A DNA stretch of 64,000 nucleotides from Veillonella parvula DSM 2008 (GTDB lineage Bacteria > Bacillota > Negativicutes > Veillonellales > Veillonellaceae), in assembly GCF_000024945.1 (NCBI RefSeq), contig NC_013520.1:1140501-1204500 (forward strand), in the 5' to 3' direction. A program made the translations under genes and the position numbers. Below the pieces are notes generated by a model. It was not told the DNA's origin, did not search any database, and saw only the letters and a program-made list of their open reading frames with translations. Within the stretch, counting starts at the first letter, position 1; each line of letters starts with the position of its first letter. This document shows, piece by piece, positions 29,489 through 37,674 of the stretch.

Positions 29489-31852
29489 CTATCGTTTACG
29501 TTTACTTTTAGATTTTTTAGATTGACCACGTTTTGTAGCTTTATTTGACTTCTTGTGACTCGATTTACCTTTTTTAGATTTTTTACTGAAAACATCATAT
29601 CTAGAACGCCCAGCTATTGAATCATCTCGTTTAGACGATTTTCTACCGCTTTTACGGGATGATTTACGATCCTTAGAACTACCAAAACCATCACGACTAG
29701 TAGCATAATCGGAACCACTGTTCAATTGTTCTTGGATAGCCATCAGGTTATCTACTTCACCAAGGACAAAGTCGATTTGTTTCTTTTCTACATCGGCTTT
29801 TACAAGTGTAACAGTAACCTTTTCACCTAAGTGATATGTTTTACCTGTACGCTTACCAACGAGAACAAAGTGTTCTTCATCAAAGAAATAATAATCGTCG
29901 TTCATCATGCTAATATGCACAAGACCGTCGATACCATTCTCTAATTCTACAAACATACCAAAGGATGTTATGCTCGCAATAGTACCTTCAAAAACTTCAC
30001 CTACAAAGGGAACCATGTATTGAGTCTTCTTAAGATCTGTAGTTTCACGTTCCGCTTCGGTTGCTACTTGTTCTTGTATGGAAGAATGTTCCACAGCACC
30101 TGCCAAGAAGGCTTCATCTACATCTCGTTTAGAGTATCCACCTTTCCAATGCATATCCGCTTTTAAAAGACGATGCACCATCAAGTCCGGATACCGTCTA
30201 ATGGGAGATGTGAAATGCGTATAGCATGTAGACGCTAAACCAAAATGGCCAACATTTTCTATGCTATATTTTGCTTGCTGCATGGAGCGTAAGGTCATAA
30301 TTTGAGCCACTTGCTCTATATCCTGTCCCTTCACCACATCAAGAATTTTTTGGAAATCTCGTGGCGTTACGCCATCAGCACTGATGACGAGATTTTGACC
30401 TAAATAATTTAATACCTTTTGGAATAAATCTAATTTCTCTTCACTTGGATTTTCATGAATACGATATACCGATGTACGTTCAGTATCTCTCAAATGTGTT
30501 GCTACCGTTTCATTGGCAATTAGCATACATTCTTCGATAAGTCGCTCTGCCATAGTTCGGTCGCGTTTTACAATACGCAACGGCGTACCGTCGAGGTCAA
30601 GTAATACCTTATACTCAGGAAAATCAAAGTCTAATGCCCCTCTACGACGACGCATCCGATTTAAAATCTTTGAAATCTCTGCTAAATCGCGAAGCATAGG
30701 TATAAAATCTACTAAATCGTCAGGAATGATATTTTCTTCAAGCGCTTTATAAACTTCCTTATAGCTACAACGACGTCCTACGTGGATAATAGACGGACGA
30801 ATACGATAATTAACAACTGTACCCGAATCATCAATCTCCATCATGCACGTCATAGCATAGCGGTCCTCATGTGCATTTAAACTACAAATACCATTCGATA
30901 ATACCTCTGGTAACATTGGTACTACGCGGTCCACTAAGTAAACTGAAGTCCCCCGCTTGTATGCTTCATTATCAATAGGCTGGCCTGAAGTAACATAATG
31001 ACTAACATCCGCAATGTGTACACCTAGCTCATAATTACCATTTGGTAATTTACGACCACTTACAGCATCGTCAAGATCTTTTGCATCTTCTCCATCGATA
31101 GTTACCATTTGTAAGTCTCTAAGATCCCACCGCTTCGGATCTTCATGAACAATAGTATCTATCTTCTCACTTGCCTCAATTACCTCTTTAGGGAATGCAA
31201 AAGGAATCTTATGATTAGCCATAATACAGTTAATGTCTAGGCCTACATCCCCCTTATAACCTAAAATTTCTGTTATAATTCCTTCAGGTTTTTTATTGCC
31301 TTCAGGCCATTTTGTAATTTTTACTAAAACTTTAGCGCCACTACGAGCATCTAAAGTATTTTTTAAGTCCACAAAAACATCAGTACCAATGCGTTCATCA
31401 TCAGGTACAACAAAGCCAAAATGTTGTTGTCTATCGTAAGTACCCACAATAGTTTCGTTGGCACGCTCAATAACATCAACGATGATGCCTTCACGTTTAT
31501 GCTTAGTATAATCTGATGGTACAATGCGAACACGTACCTTATCATTATGCATAGCAGTTCCTTTATTTTGTTCTGCTACATAAATATCTTCATCATCCAG
31601 CATAATAACAAATCCATAAGATTTACGATATCCTTTGTAGATACCTTCATATTCTTCATGCTGTTGATCTTCATATCGGTATACATCTGGTCGAGATGAA
31701 GTTAATACGCCTTCACGGGCGAGCATTTTCGCAGATCGAATAAACATTTCAAGATCTTTGCCACCTCGAATACGATTATCCATTGCTGCATCCTCAATAT
31801 GGTATGCATGTGGTTGTATAGATTTATAAAAGTCCAATACCTTCTTCTTCAA
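29489..31852 (-). CDS. rnr: Ribonuclease R
   Basis: RNase R is a processive 3'-5' exoribonuclease that degrades structured RNA, including non-stop mRNAs in trans-translation. The 787-residue protein has an N-terminal winged-helix and cold-shock portion, the RNB catalytic domain starting near DGEDAKDLDDAVSG (about 253-266, metal-binding aspartates), an S1 domain (GEVFEGTIASITSFGMFVEL), and a very basic Lys/Ser/Arg tail from about 715. The start is TTG at 31850-31852 with GGGGGTG upstream. A terminator hairpin lies only about 35 nt before the start, so expression may depend on read-through or a hidden promoter. Confidence 0.95.
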   Translation of the reverse strand: MKKKVLDFYKSIQPHAYHIEDAAMDNRIRGGKDLEMFIRSAKMLAREGVLTSSRPDVYRYEDQQHEEYEGIYKGYRKSYGFVIMLDDEDIYVAEQNKGTAMHNDKVRVRIVPSDYTKHKREGIIVDVIERANETIVGTYDRQQHFGFVVPDDERIGTDVFVDLKNTLDARSGAKVLVKITKWPEGNKKPEGIITEILGYKGDVGLDINCIMANHKIPFAFPKEVIEASEKIDTIVHEDPKRWDLRDLQMVTIDGEDAKDLDDAVSGRKLPNGNYELGVHIADVSHYVTSGQPIDNEAYKRGTSVYLVDRVVPMLPEVLSNGICSLNAHEDRYAMTCMMEIDDSGTVVNYRIRPSIIHVGRRCSYKEVYKALEENIIPDDLVDFIPMLRDLAEISKILNRMRRRRGALDFDFPEYKVLLDLDGTPLRIVKRDRTMAERLIEECMLIANETVATHLRDTERTSVYRIHENPSEEKLDLFQKVLNYLGQNLVISADGVTPRDFQKILDVVKGQDIEQVAQIMTLRSMQQAKYSIENVGHFGLASTCYTHFTSPIRRYPDLMVHRLLKADMHWKGGYSKRDVDEAFLAGAVEHSSIQEQVATEAERETTDLKKTQYMVPFVGEVFEGTIASITSFGMFVELENGIDGLVHISMMNDDYYFFDEEHFVLVGKRTGKTYHLGEKVTVTLVKADVEKKQIDFVLGEVDNLMAIQEQLNSGSDYATSRDGFGSSKDRKSSRKSGRKSSKRDDSIAGRSRYDVFSKKSKKGKSSHKKSNKATKRGQSKKSKSKRKR

Positions 31853-31884
31853 GTCTGCACCCCCTTATTAGGATGAAAAAAGAA

Positions 31885-31905
31885 AAAGCCTGCAAAGCAG
31901 GCTTT
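31885..31905 (-). terminator. Terminator between secG and rnr
   Basis: A 9-bp perfect stem (AAAGCCTGC/GCAGGCTTT) with a 3-nt loop is followed on the minus strand by TTCTTTTTTC. It lies immediately after the secG stop and before rnr. Confidence 0.88.
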
Positions 31906-31910
31906 CATCA

Positions 31911-32156
31911 TTAGAATTGATTAATCATTGCCCCTAATACTAAGCTCAACACAGCAAAGATAATCCCCAATATAATCGTACATTTAGATAAGAAAGCATC
32001 TAAACCGCGTTGCTTACCACCAAAAGAAGAGTCTGCTGCACCAGAAACAGCACCGCCCATGCCTGCGTTTTTGCTATTTTGTGCAACAACTACTACAATT
32101 AATAAAATAGATACGATTACTTCTACAATCATTAAGAAATTTGTCACGACTATCAT
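31911..32156 (-). CDS. secG: Preprotein translocase subunit SecG
   Basis: SecG is a small integral subunit of the SecYEG channel. The 81-residue protein has two hydrophobic spans (about 7-25 and 58-78) separated by the conserved loop with GGAVSGAADSSFGGKQRGLD. It overlaps the sigH stop by 4 nt (ATGA) and ends right at a strong terminator, so it closes the sigH transcription unit. Confidence 0.95.
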   Translation of the reverse strand: MIVVTNFLMIVEVIVSILLIVVVVAQNSKNAGMGGAVSGAADSSFGGKQRGLDAFLSKCTIILGIIFAVLSLVLGAMINQF

Positions 32157-32827
32157 CCTTCCTGTGATGCTCGATGCGAGCCCAATACACGATGTTCTAA
32201 ATACTTCTCTAATTTACGTTTTACCCTTTGTAGCGCATTATCAATAGATTTAATACTACGATCTGTGACCTCAGCCATTTCTTGATAGGAACGTCCATCA
32301 AGGTATCCTTCCAAGACTTCCCATTCAAGATCACTTAAAATATGGCCAATATTGCGCTCAATATCATCTAATTCCTCTTGACTGATAATGAGGTCTTCAG
32401 GATTTGTAATCTTTGTTGAAGATAGCATTTCAATCAATGTACGCTCCGAGTCCTCTGTATACACCGGTTTATTTAAGGATATATAGGAGTTCAAAGGCGC
32501 ATGTTTTTGTCTTGTAGCCGATTTAATGGCTGTAATAATTTGTCTAGTTATACAAAGTTCCGCAAAGGCTCTAAAAGACGCTAATTTATCATGTTTAAAA
32601 TCTCGCGTCGCCTTATAGAGTCCAATCATCCCTTCTTGGATGATATCCTCTCGGTCAGCACCTACCAAAAAATAGGAGCGAGCCTTAGCTCGAACAAAGT
32701 TCTTATATTTATTAACAATATAATCGATTGCAAACTCATTTTGCTCTTCCTGAGCTATGGCCACAACTTGCTCATCGGTCATTTCCTTGAAATTGTAATC
32801 GGACTTGCGTGTATGAATCATTTTCAT
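32153..32827 (-). CDS. sigH: RNA polymerase sigma factor of SigH (sigma-30) type
   Basis: The 224-residue protein matches the sigma-70 family member SigH: region 2 with DYIVNKYKNFVRAKARSYFLVGADREDIIQEGMIGLYKA in outline (about 35-75) and region 4 helix-turn-helix near 160-205 (GRSYQEMAEVTDRSIKSIDNALQRVKRKLE). In Bacillus it drives early sporulation and competence genes. The gene order yacP-sigH is conserved with that of Bacillus. It has its own promoter-like sequence (32869-32897) and GGAGG upstream of the ATG. In a probably non-sporulating lineage its regulon would be different; this is inference. Confidence 0.92.
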   Translation of the reverse strand: MKMIHTRKSDYNFKEMTDEQVVAIAQEEQNEFAIDYIVNKYKNFVRAKARSYFLVGADREDIIQEGMIGLYKATRDFKHDKLASFRAFAELCITRQIITAIKSATRQKHAPLNSYISLNKPVYTEDSERTLIEMLSSTKITNPEDLIISQEELDDIERNIGHILSDLEWEVLEGYLDGRSYQEMAEVTDRSIKSIDNALQRVKRKLEKYLEHRVLGSHRASQEG

Positions 32828-32868
32828 AAGCTCCTCCTTACAATTGAGCGAGAAAAACCAATATATTC

Positions 32869-32897
32869 ATTATACTGGAACAGTATATGATTTTCAA
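32869..32897 (-). promoter_or_regulatory. Promoter of sigH-secG
   Basis: TTGAAA, a 17-nt spacer and TATAAT lie on the minus strand about 42 nt before the sigH start and just past the yacP stop. The spacer holds ATATACTGTTCCAGTATA, an imperfect palindrome (TATACTG/CAGTATA) that could be an operator. Confidence 0.7.
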
Positions 32898-32900
32898 CTA

Positions 32901-33434
32901 TCAATGACCTCGACGCAATTTCTCAAGCTTTTCAGCCACTTCAGGAGATAATAAACCTCCCACTTCATTACGACGCACTGAAAATTGATCACGTCTATGT
33001 TCATGAGCATATTGAAGTCGTTCTTCTTCCTTAGCAATACGAATCATATTTTGCAACTCACGAGCAGGAATACGCAACCCTCCAGAGCCTAGAATTTGAT
33101 TCTGTTCTGCCCCATCGGAGGTTACAACATATACATTAGTATATTTGCCTTTACGTAAAAATACCTCTCGTTCAATAAATGAATCCGCCGTTTCTCCATC
33201 CTCAGTATATACTTCAATGAATCCACTTGTGATGGATTCAATGGAGCCTCCGGATTTTGTATATTTACCGTCAAACACAAGGATTACTTCATAGCCCTTG
33301 AATTTACCATAATTTAACAATCTATCTCGAAGTTCCATTCTCGCATGTTCTAAGGACTCATGAGCCAATTTTTTCAAATAAGTCCATGCAAAAATTACAT
33401 TGTATCCGTCTACAATTAAGATATCTTTCAGCAT
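32901..33434 (-). CDS. NYN-domain ribonuclease-like protein YacP (Rae1 family)
   Basis: YacP/Rae1 of Bacillus is a ribosome-associated endoribonuclease that cleaves mRNA in the A site. The 177-residue protein has the NYN/PIN-like motifs LIVDGYNVIFAW (about 6-17), ILVFDGKYTKSGG, and VVTSDGAEQNQILGSGG (about 102-118) with metal-binding aspartates. It follows rlmB by 2 nt. The position between rlmB and sigH is the conserved Firmicute order, which supports orthology. Confidence 0.9.
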   Translation of the reverse strand: MLKDILIVDGYNVIFAWTYLKKLAHESLEHARMELRDRLLNYGKFKGYEVILVFDGKYTKSGGSIESITSGFIEVYTEDGETADSFIEREVFLRKGKYTNVYVVTSDGAEQNQILGSGGLRIPARELQNMIRIAKEEERLQYAHEHRRDQFSVRRNEVGGLLSPEVAEKLEKLRRGH

Positions 33435-33436
33435 AG

Positions 33437-34168
33437 TTATTTCGCTTGGCGTTGACGTACCGCCTCATACATAAGAACTGCAGCTGCAACAGATGCATTC
33501 AAAGAATTCAAATTCCCATACATAGGAATTGTTACAAGGAAATCACAAGCTTCTTTTACAACGCGACTAATCCCCTTACCTTCATTACCAATGACTATAA
33601 CCGTAGGAATTGTCATATCAGCTTCATACAAGGTACGATCGCCTTCCATATGAGCCCCCATTACCCAAAACCCTTGTTTTTGAAGTTGTTTAATTGTTTG
33701 CGTTACATTACCAATTTGTACAAGTGGAATTTGTTCAATGGCACCTGCAGATGTCTTTGCAACAGTAGCATTAATAGGCGCATTATGTCGTTTAGGAATG
33801 AGTACAGCCGTAGCTCCTGCACATTCAGCAGTACGAATAATCGCTCCCATATTATGTGGGTCTTCAACACCATCCGTTAAGATGAGTAAAGGAACCTCAT
33901 GTGTTGTTTCTTGTAATACCTCTCCCAATTCTTTAAATTGAACGGCCGATACAAGAGCTATAACCCCTTGATGTGGTACCTCTAAATCGTACTTATTCAT
34001 CTGCTTAACTGGTGTTGGTCTAACTTCAATCCCTTGAGATTTAGCAAGATCTACAATATCAGCTAACCCTGTTTTTACCCTATCTTCGCTGACCAAAATA
34101 CGTTGAATAGAACGACCACTTTTAAGGGCTTCTTTAACCGCATTGCGACCTACAATATAATTATCCAT
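33437..34168 (-). CDS. rlmB: 23S rRNA (guanosine-2'-O-)-methyltransferase RlmB
   Basis: RlmB is a SPOUT-class enzyme that methylates a ribose in the 23S rRNA peptidyl-transferase region. The 243-residue protein has an N-terminal substrate-binding domain (GRNAVKEALKSGRSIQRILVSE in outline) and the knotted methyltransferase core with DGVEDPHNMGAIIRTAE (about 99-115), VIGNEGKGISR (about 191-201) and SLNASVAAAVLMYE (about 222-235). It lies 1 nt from mrnC and 2 nt from yacP. Confidence 0.93.
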   Translation of the reverse strand: MDNYIVGRNAVKEALKSGRSIQRILVSEDRVKTGLADIVDLAKSQGIEVRPTPVKQMNKYDLEVPHQGVIALVSAVQFKELGEVLQETTHEVPLLILTDGVEDPHNMGAIIRTAECAGATAVLIPKRHNAPINATVAKTSAGAIEQIPLVQIGNVTQTIKQLQKQGFWVMGAHMEGDRTLYEADMTIPTVIVIGNEGKGISRVVKEACDFLVTIPMYGNLNSLNASVAAAVLMYEAVRQRQAK

Positions 34169-34169
34169 A

Positions 34170-34646
34170 CTACATACCTCGTAGAGTTATAGAAAAGGCT
34201 TGCCCCATGATATGCTGTAAGCGCTCTTCTTGGCGCGTTTCATAAAGAAATCCTAGTACTGCTTCAAAGGCCGTACTACTGCGATATTCTTGAACAGTAC
34301 TACTTTTAGGCACGTTTACATTACTATTTCTAGCACGGCGTGCAATAGCTTGTTCATCTTCTGTGAAAGTATTTTCTATTTCTAGCAATACTTTCGCCTG
34401 TGATTTAGCGCAAATAAATTCAGTAACGATAGTATGTAAAATCTGTACTTTTGTAATATTCATTTGTACCACGCGTTCACGCACATACATGGAGTATACT
34501 GCATCACCAATATATGCTAGCATAACTGCATCAGCACTTAAGCACTCCTCTATTGTTCGTTTGCGCAAACGAAGCGGCTCTTCTTCAAGAGCCGTTAGTT
34601 TTTTTATCGCTTCATTCTTTAAGAATTGAAATTGTTTAAACTTCAC
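34170..34646 (-). CDS. mrnC: Mini-ribonuclease 3 (MrnC)
   Basis: Mini-III is an RNase III-like enzyme without the double-stranded RNA binding domain that matures 23S rRNA ends. The 158-residue protein has the catalytic-helix motif LAYIGDAVYSMYVRERVV (about 43-60) and a C-terminal EAVLGFLYET. I chose GTG at 34644-34646, 7 nt after GGTGG and overlapping the cysS end by 11 nt; an upstream opening to 34694 would overlap cysS more and lacks a ribosome site. Adjacent cysS and rlmB match the conserved order. Confidence 0.92.
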   Translation of the reverse strand: MKFKQFQFLKNEAIKKLTALEEEPLRLRKRTIEECLSADAVMLAYIGDAVYSMYVRERVVQMNITKVQILHTIVTEFICAKSQAKVLLEIENTFTEDEQAIARRARNSNVNVPKSSTVQEYRSSTAFEAVLGFLYETRQEERLQHIMGQAFSITLRGM

Positions 34647-36084
34647 GTTTTTTCCACCGTGCACCTTGAGGAGAGTCCTCAATGGTAATACCAATCTCAG
34701 CTAATCGATCGCGGATACAATCAGCTAATGCCCATTGTTTTTGTTCGCGACAAGCTTGACGTACAGAAAGAATAACTTGCATTAATTCTTCGTATTCAGC
34801 AGCATTGGCGCCCGTGTTGCCTTCCCAAGCTTTTTCGAGAACGCCAATAACATCTGTCATAAATTTGAAGATTCGTTTTACTTCAGCAATTGCCTCTTGG
34901 CAAACAACGCCTTCTCTACTTGTTACTGCTTGATAATAAATATTTATTTCCTTTGCGAGACCAAACATGCTAGATGTTGCTAAAGCCGTGTTGAAATCAT
35001 CGCTCATGGCAGCCTCAAATTCTTCTTCGTATTCTTTCGCTTTTTCTAATAAACGTTGAGCTTCATCACATGCACCTGGTTCACATTTTTCAAGATAAAG
35101 AAGGTTTTCAATAGCTGTGCTTAACCGTTCCAAAGATTTATTAGCTTCTTCTAGACGCTCATCAGAGAAATCTAATGGGCTACGGTAATGCGTGCTCAAT
35201 AAGAAATAACGCAATGCATCAGGACTATATTGTTCTAAAATATCTTTTACCAAGAAGAAATTATTCAAGGACTTAGACATTTTTTCAGAGTTAATAGTGA
35301 TAAAACCATTGTGCAACCAGTAGCGCACTGATGGATGTTGACCAGAGCAACCTTCTGATTGAGCAATTTCATTTTCATGATGAGGGAAAATCAAATCGCT
35401 ACCACCACCGTGGAAGTCAAATTCTGTGCCTAAATATTTTTGGCTCATAGCAGAACATTCAATGTGCCACCCTGGACGACCATTCCCCCATGGGCTTTCC
35501 CAATAAGGTTCACCAGGTTTTGCTGCTTTCCACAAAGCAAAGTCCATAGGATTCTTCTTACGACCATCTACTTCAATACGTGCGCCTGCTTCCATATCGT
35601 CTAATGTACGACCAGATAACTCACCATAATGTTCAAATTTCTCTACACTATAATATACATCGCCATCAAGTTCATAGGCGTAGCCCTTGTCAATCAATGT
35701 TTGAATCATAGTAATAATATCTTCAATATGTGTAGATACACGTGGATAAATGTCTGCACGTTGTACACCTAACGCATCCATTACTTCAAAATAACTATCG
35801 ATATAACGGTTTGCAATGGTATCCCAAGAGACGCCTTCACCATTAGAAGTGTTGATGATTTTATCATCCACATCAGTAAAGTTTTGCACATAGGTTACTT
35901 TATAGCCTACATGTTTCATATAGCGACGAATTACGTCCCAAGTCACGAAAGGACGAGCATTGCCAATATGAGGATGATTGTATGGTGTGACACCACATAC
36001 GTACATTTTTGCCTCGCCTGGTGTTACAGGATTAAAAACCTCTTTTTGGCGCGTCATAGTATTATAAACAGTAATTTCTCTCAT
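34636..36084 (-). CDS. cysS: Cysteinyl-tRNA synthetase
   Basis: It charges tRNA-Cys. The 482-residue class I synthetase has the HIGH motif in YNHPHIGNARP (about 36-46), zinc-ligand Cys near 31 (YVCGVTPYN) and in HIECSAMS, and KMSKS in SEKMSKSLNNFF. I place the start at the ATG of MREITVYNTM (36082-36084), preceded by GGAGG; the frame stays open 42 codons further but that part is the T-box leader. Expression is predicted to be controlled by the T-box at 36113-36362. Confidence 0.96.
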   Translation of the reverse strand: MREITVYNTMTRQKEVFNPVTPGEAKMYVCGVTPYNHPHIGNARPFVTWDVIRRYMKHVGYKVTYVQNFTDVDDKIINTSNGEGVSWDTIANRYIDSYFEVMDALGVQRADIYPRVSTHIEDIITMIQTLIDKGYAYELDGDVYYSVEKFEHYGELSGRTLDDMEAGARIEVDGRKKNPMDFALWKAAKPGEPYWESPWGNGRPGWHIECSAMSQKYLGTEFDFHGGGSDLIFPHHENEIAQSEGCSGQHPSVRYWLHNGFITINSEKMSKSLNNFFLVKDILEQYSPDALRYFLLSTHYRSPLDFSDERLEEANKSLERLSTAIENLLYLEKCEPGACDEAQRLLEKAKEYEEEFEAAMSDDFNTALATSSMFGLAKEINIYYQAVTSREGVVCQEAIAEVKRIFKFMTDVIGVLEKAWEGNTGANAAEYEELMQVILSVRQACREQKQWALADCIRDRLAEIGITIEDSPQGARWKKREV

Positions 36085-36112
36085 CGTTACCGATGCCTCC
36101 ATTTTTGTAAAA

Positions 36113-36362
36113 TAAAAAAGACCTCTCATCTCATACAGAGACGATGGTCCGCGGTTCCACTCTGTTAGGCACCAACAGTGGTACCCACTCATCGCATAAC
36201 GGCGCGTCACCGGACAAACCTACCTATAATCGGAGTGTCAGCTCGTGAATGCATTTCGTCTACCTATCCATGAACCCTCCCACCATCGGTTCTCGCTAAA
36301 AAGTTAGTTGTAGAGTACTTCTTTCAGTCTCAGCTATTATTATATAATCTATATTTATATAT
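36113..36362 (-). ncRNA. T-box riboswitch controlling cysS (Cys specifier)
   Basis: T-box leaders sense uncharged tRNA and prevent termination. The conserved box AGAGTGGAACCGCGG is on the minus strand at 36149-36163. Downstream, GACC ... GGTC with TTTTTTATTTT (36113-36149) forms the terminator. Upstream, the region from ~36336 folds as stem I with the specifier TGC (Cys) at 36251-36253 in the context GAAATGCATT. The specifier matches the downstream cysS. A good promoter lies at 36369-36397. Confidence 0.93.
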
Positions 36363-36368
36363 AAAATT

Positions 36369-36397
36369 ATTCTACCAATAATGCTATAGAATGTCAA
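36369..36397 (-). promoter_or_regulatory. Promoter of the cysS T-box transcript
   Basis: TTGACA, a 17-nt spacer and TAGAAT lie on the minus strand about 30 nt before stem I of the T-box. Confidence 0.72.
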
Positions 36398-36411
36398 TAA
36401 TTATAAGAAAA

Positions 36412-36489
36412 ATCCTCATCTTTCAAATTTAGCTATTAGCCTATCATACATGTGTATTTCAGCCAACTTAATTAGAAATGATGAGGATC
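36412..36489 (-). terminator. Probable terminator after the BASS-family gene
   Basis: ATCCTCATC and GATGAGGAT are separated by about 60 nt. On the minus strand the second arm is followed by TTTTTCTTATAA. It lies about 95 nt past the symporter stop codon. The long loop lowers certainty. The rest of 36490-36584 shows nothing else. Confidence 0.5.
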
Positions 36490-36584
36490 AATATAATTAA
36501 AATATCTGACCGCTATTATTATAAATAACAATAGCTTTTATAGAAAACAATTAATGGCAATTTTTTAGTTAATATCAATTAATA

Positions 36585-37538
36585 TTATGCATTTTCCAGC
36601 TTTTCTTGATCATCATGTTTACGGCAAATCCCCGCAAAGATGGAGCCCGTAAAGTTATGAATAATGGAGAATACTGCACCTGCTACCGCAGCTTGTGGCG
36701 TAAAATGTTTAAGTGCTAAAGATACTGATAATGCAGAATTTTGCATAGCCACTTCGATTTGCATAGCACGACGAGAAGACACATCAATACTGAGGGCTTT
36801 ACATACCAAGTATGTCACAACATAACCACTCAAATTTTGTACTAAACATGCTACAAAGATAATGAGACCAGTTTCAGCAATTTGTTTTTGGTTAACTGCA
36901 GTTACAGCTGCCAAGATAAGCAACACTGCGATGGCTGCAATCGTTGGACATACAGATTTAACTGGCTCAATTTTAGAGCCAATAAAGTAATTCAATACAA
37001 TACCTAAAATGATTGGTACCAATACGATTTTTACAATGGATATAAACATTGGCATAAATTGAATTTCAATAGAAGATGTTGCACCAGCATATAATACGAC
37101 AAATAAAGGCGTTAAAATAGGTGCCAATAATGTGGATACAGTTGTTGCTGATACGGATAAGGGAACATTACCATTTGCAAGGAAGGTCATTACATTAGAA
37201 GCAGTACCACCAGGACATGCACCCAACAAGATAAAACCAATCCCAACTTCTGGAGGAAAATTAAATGCTAAGGCTACTAAGAAACCTGCCAATGGCATCC
37301 ATAAGAATTGGATTACGGATACGAGAATAACCTTCATTGGTTGCTTAAATACATCAATAAAGACTTGAGCCGTTAATGTTAACCCCATCGCAAACATAAC
37401 AAACTGTAGCATGTAAGCAATATAAGGAGTCATCCAAGAAAATACTGCAGGTAGCATATATGCTAAAACAGCCATCAATAGTACTATCCAGGATAGATAA
37501 CTATTGAATAAGTGATTAATAGAACGAATAACACTCAT
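36585..37538 (-). CDS. Bile acid:sodium symporter family (BASS) transporter
   Basis: A membrane transporter with about nine to ten hydrophobic segments, of the BASS/SBF family (bacterial members carry bile acids, pantoate or other organic anions with Na+). The 317-residue protein shows the family signature GACPGGTASNVMTFLANG (about 106-123) and the second repeat motif EVAMQNSALSVSLALKHF (about 264-281), both in Na+-binding crossover regions. The start is set at the ATG at 37536-37538 (AAAGCGAG upstream). It has its own promoter and occupies the place where Bacillus has cysE between gltX and cysS. The substrate is unknown. Confidence 0.9.
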   Translation of the reverse strand: MSVIRSINHLFNSYLSWIVLLMAVLAYMLPAVFSWMTPYIAYMLQFVMFAMGLTLTAQVFIDVFKQPMKVILVSVIQFLWMPLAGFLVALAFNFPPEVGIGFILLGACPGGTASNVMTFLANGNVPLSVSATTVSTLLAPILTPLFVVLYAGATSSIEIQFMPMFISIVKIVLVPIILGIVLNYFIGSKIEPVKSVCPTIAAIAVLLILAAVTAVNQKQIAETGLIIFVACLVQNLSGYVVTYLVCKALSIDVSSRRAMQIEVAMQNSALSVSLALKHFTPQAAVAGAVFSIIHNFTGSIFAGICRKHDDQEKLENA

Positions 37539-37583
37539 AAAAACACTCGCTTTCATAATAAATCAAAATTTAATACGCCGATT

Positions 37584-37612
37584 ATTATAGCATTTCTATA
37601 GAATATTAACAA
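37584..37612 (-). promoter_or_regulatory. Promoter of the BASS-family gene
   Basis: TTGTTA, a 17-nt spacer and TATAAT lie on the minus strand, about 46 nt before the start codon, with the gltX terminator just upstream at 37621-37658. Confidence 0.65.
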
Positions 37613-37620
37613 CACATACA

Positions 37621-37658
37621 AAAGGAGTTCACATAACACCTGTTACATGAACTCCTTT
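37621..37658 (-). terminator. Terminator after gltX
   Basis: An 11-bp perfect stem (AAAGGAGTTCA and complement) encloses a smaller inner stem (TAAC/GTTA). It lies 16 nt past the gltX stop, followed by TTTTG on the minus strand. Confidence 0.75.
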
Positions 37659-37674
37659 GATTAATTGATCAAAT

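Noticed and set aside
36085-36210. N-terminal extension of cysS by 42 codons
   Set aside because: This stretch is the T-box antiterminator/terminator; the real start has a GGAGG site and the normal synthetase N-terminus.
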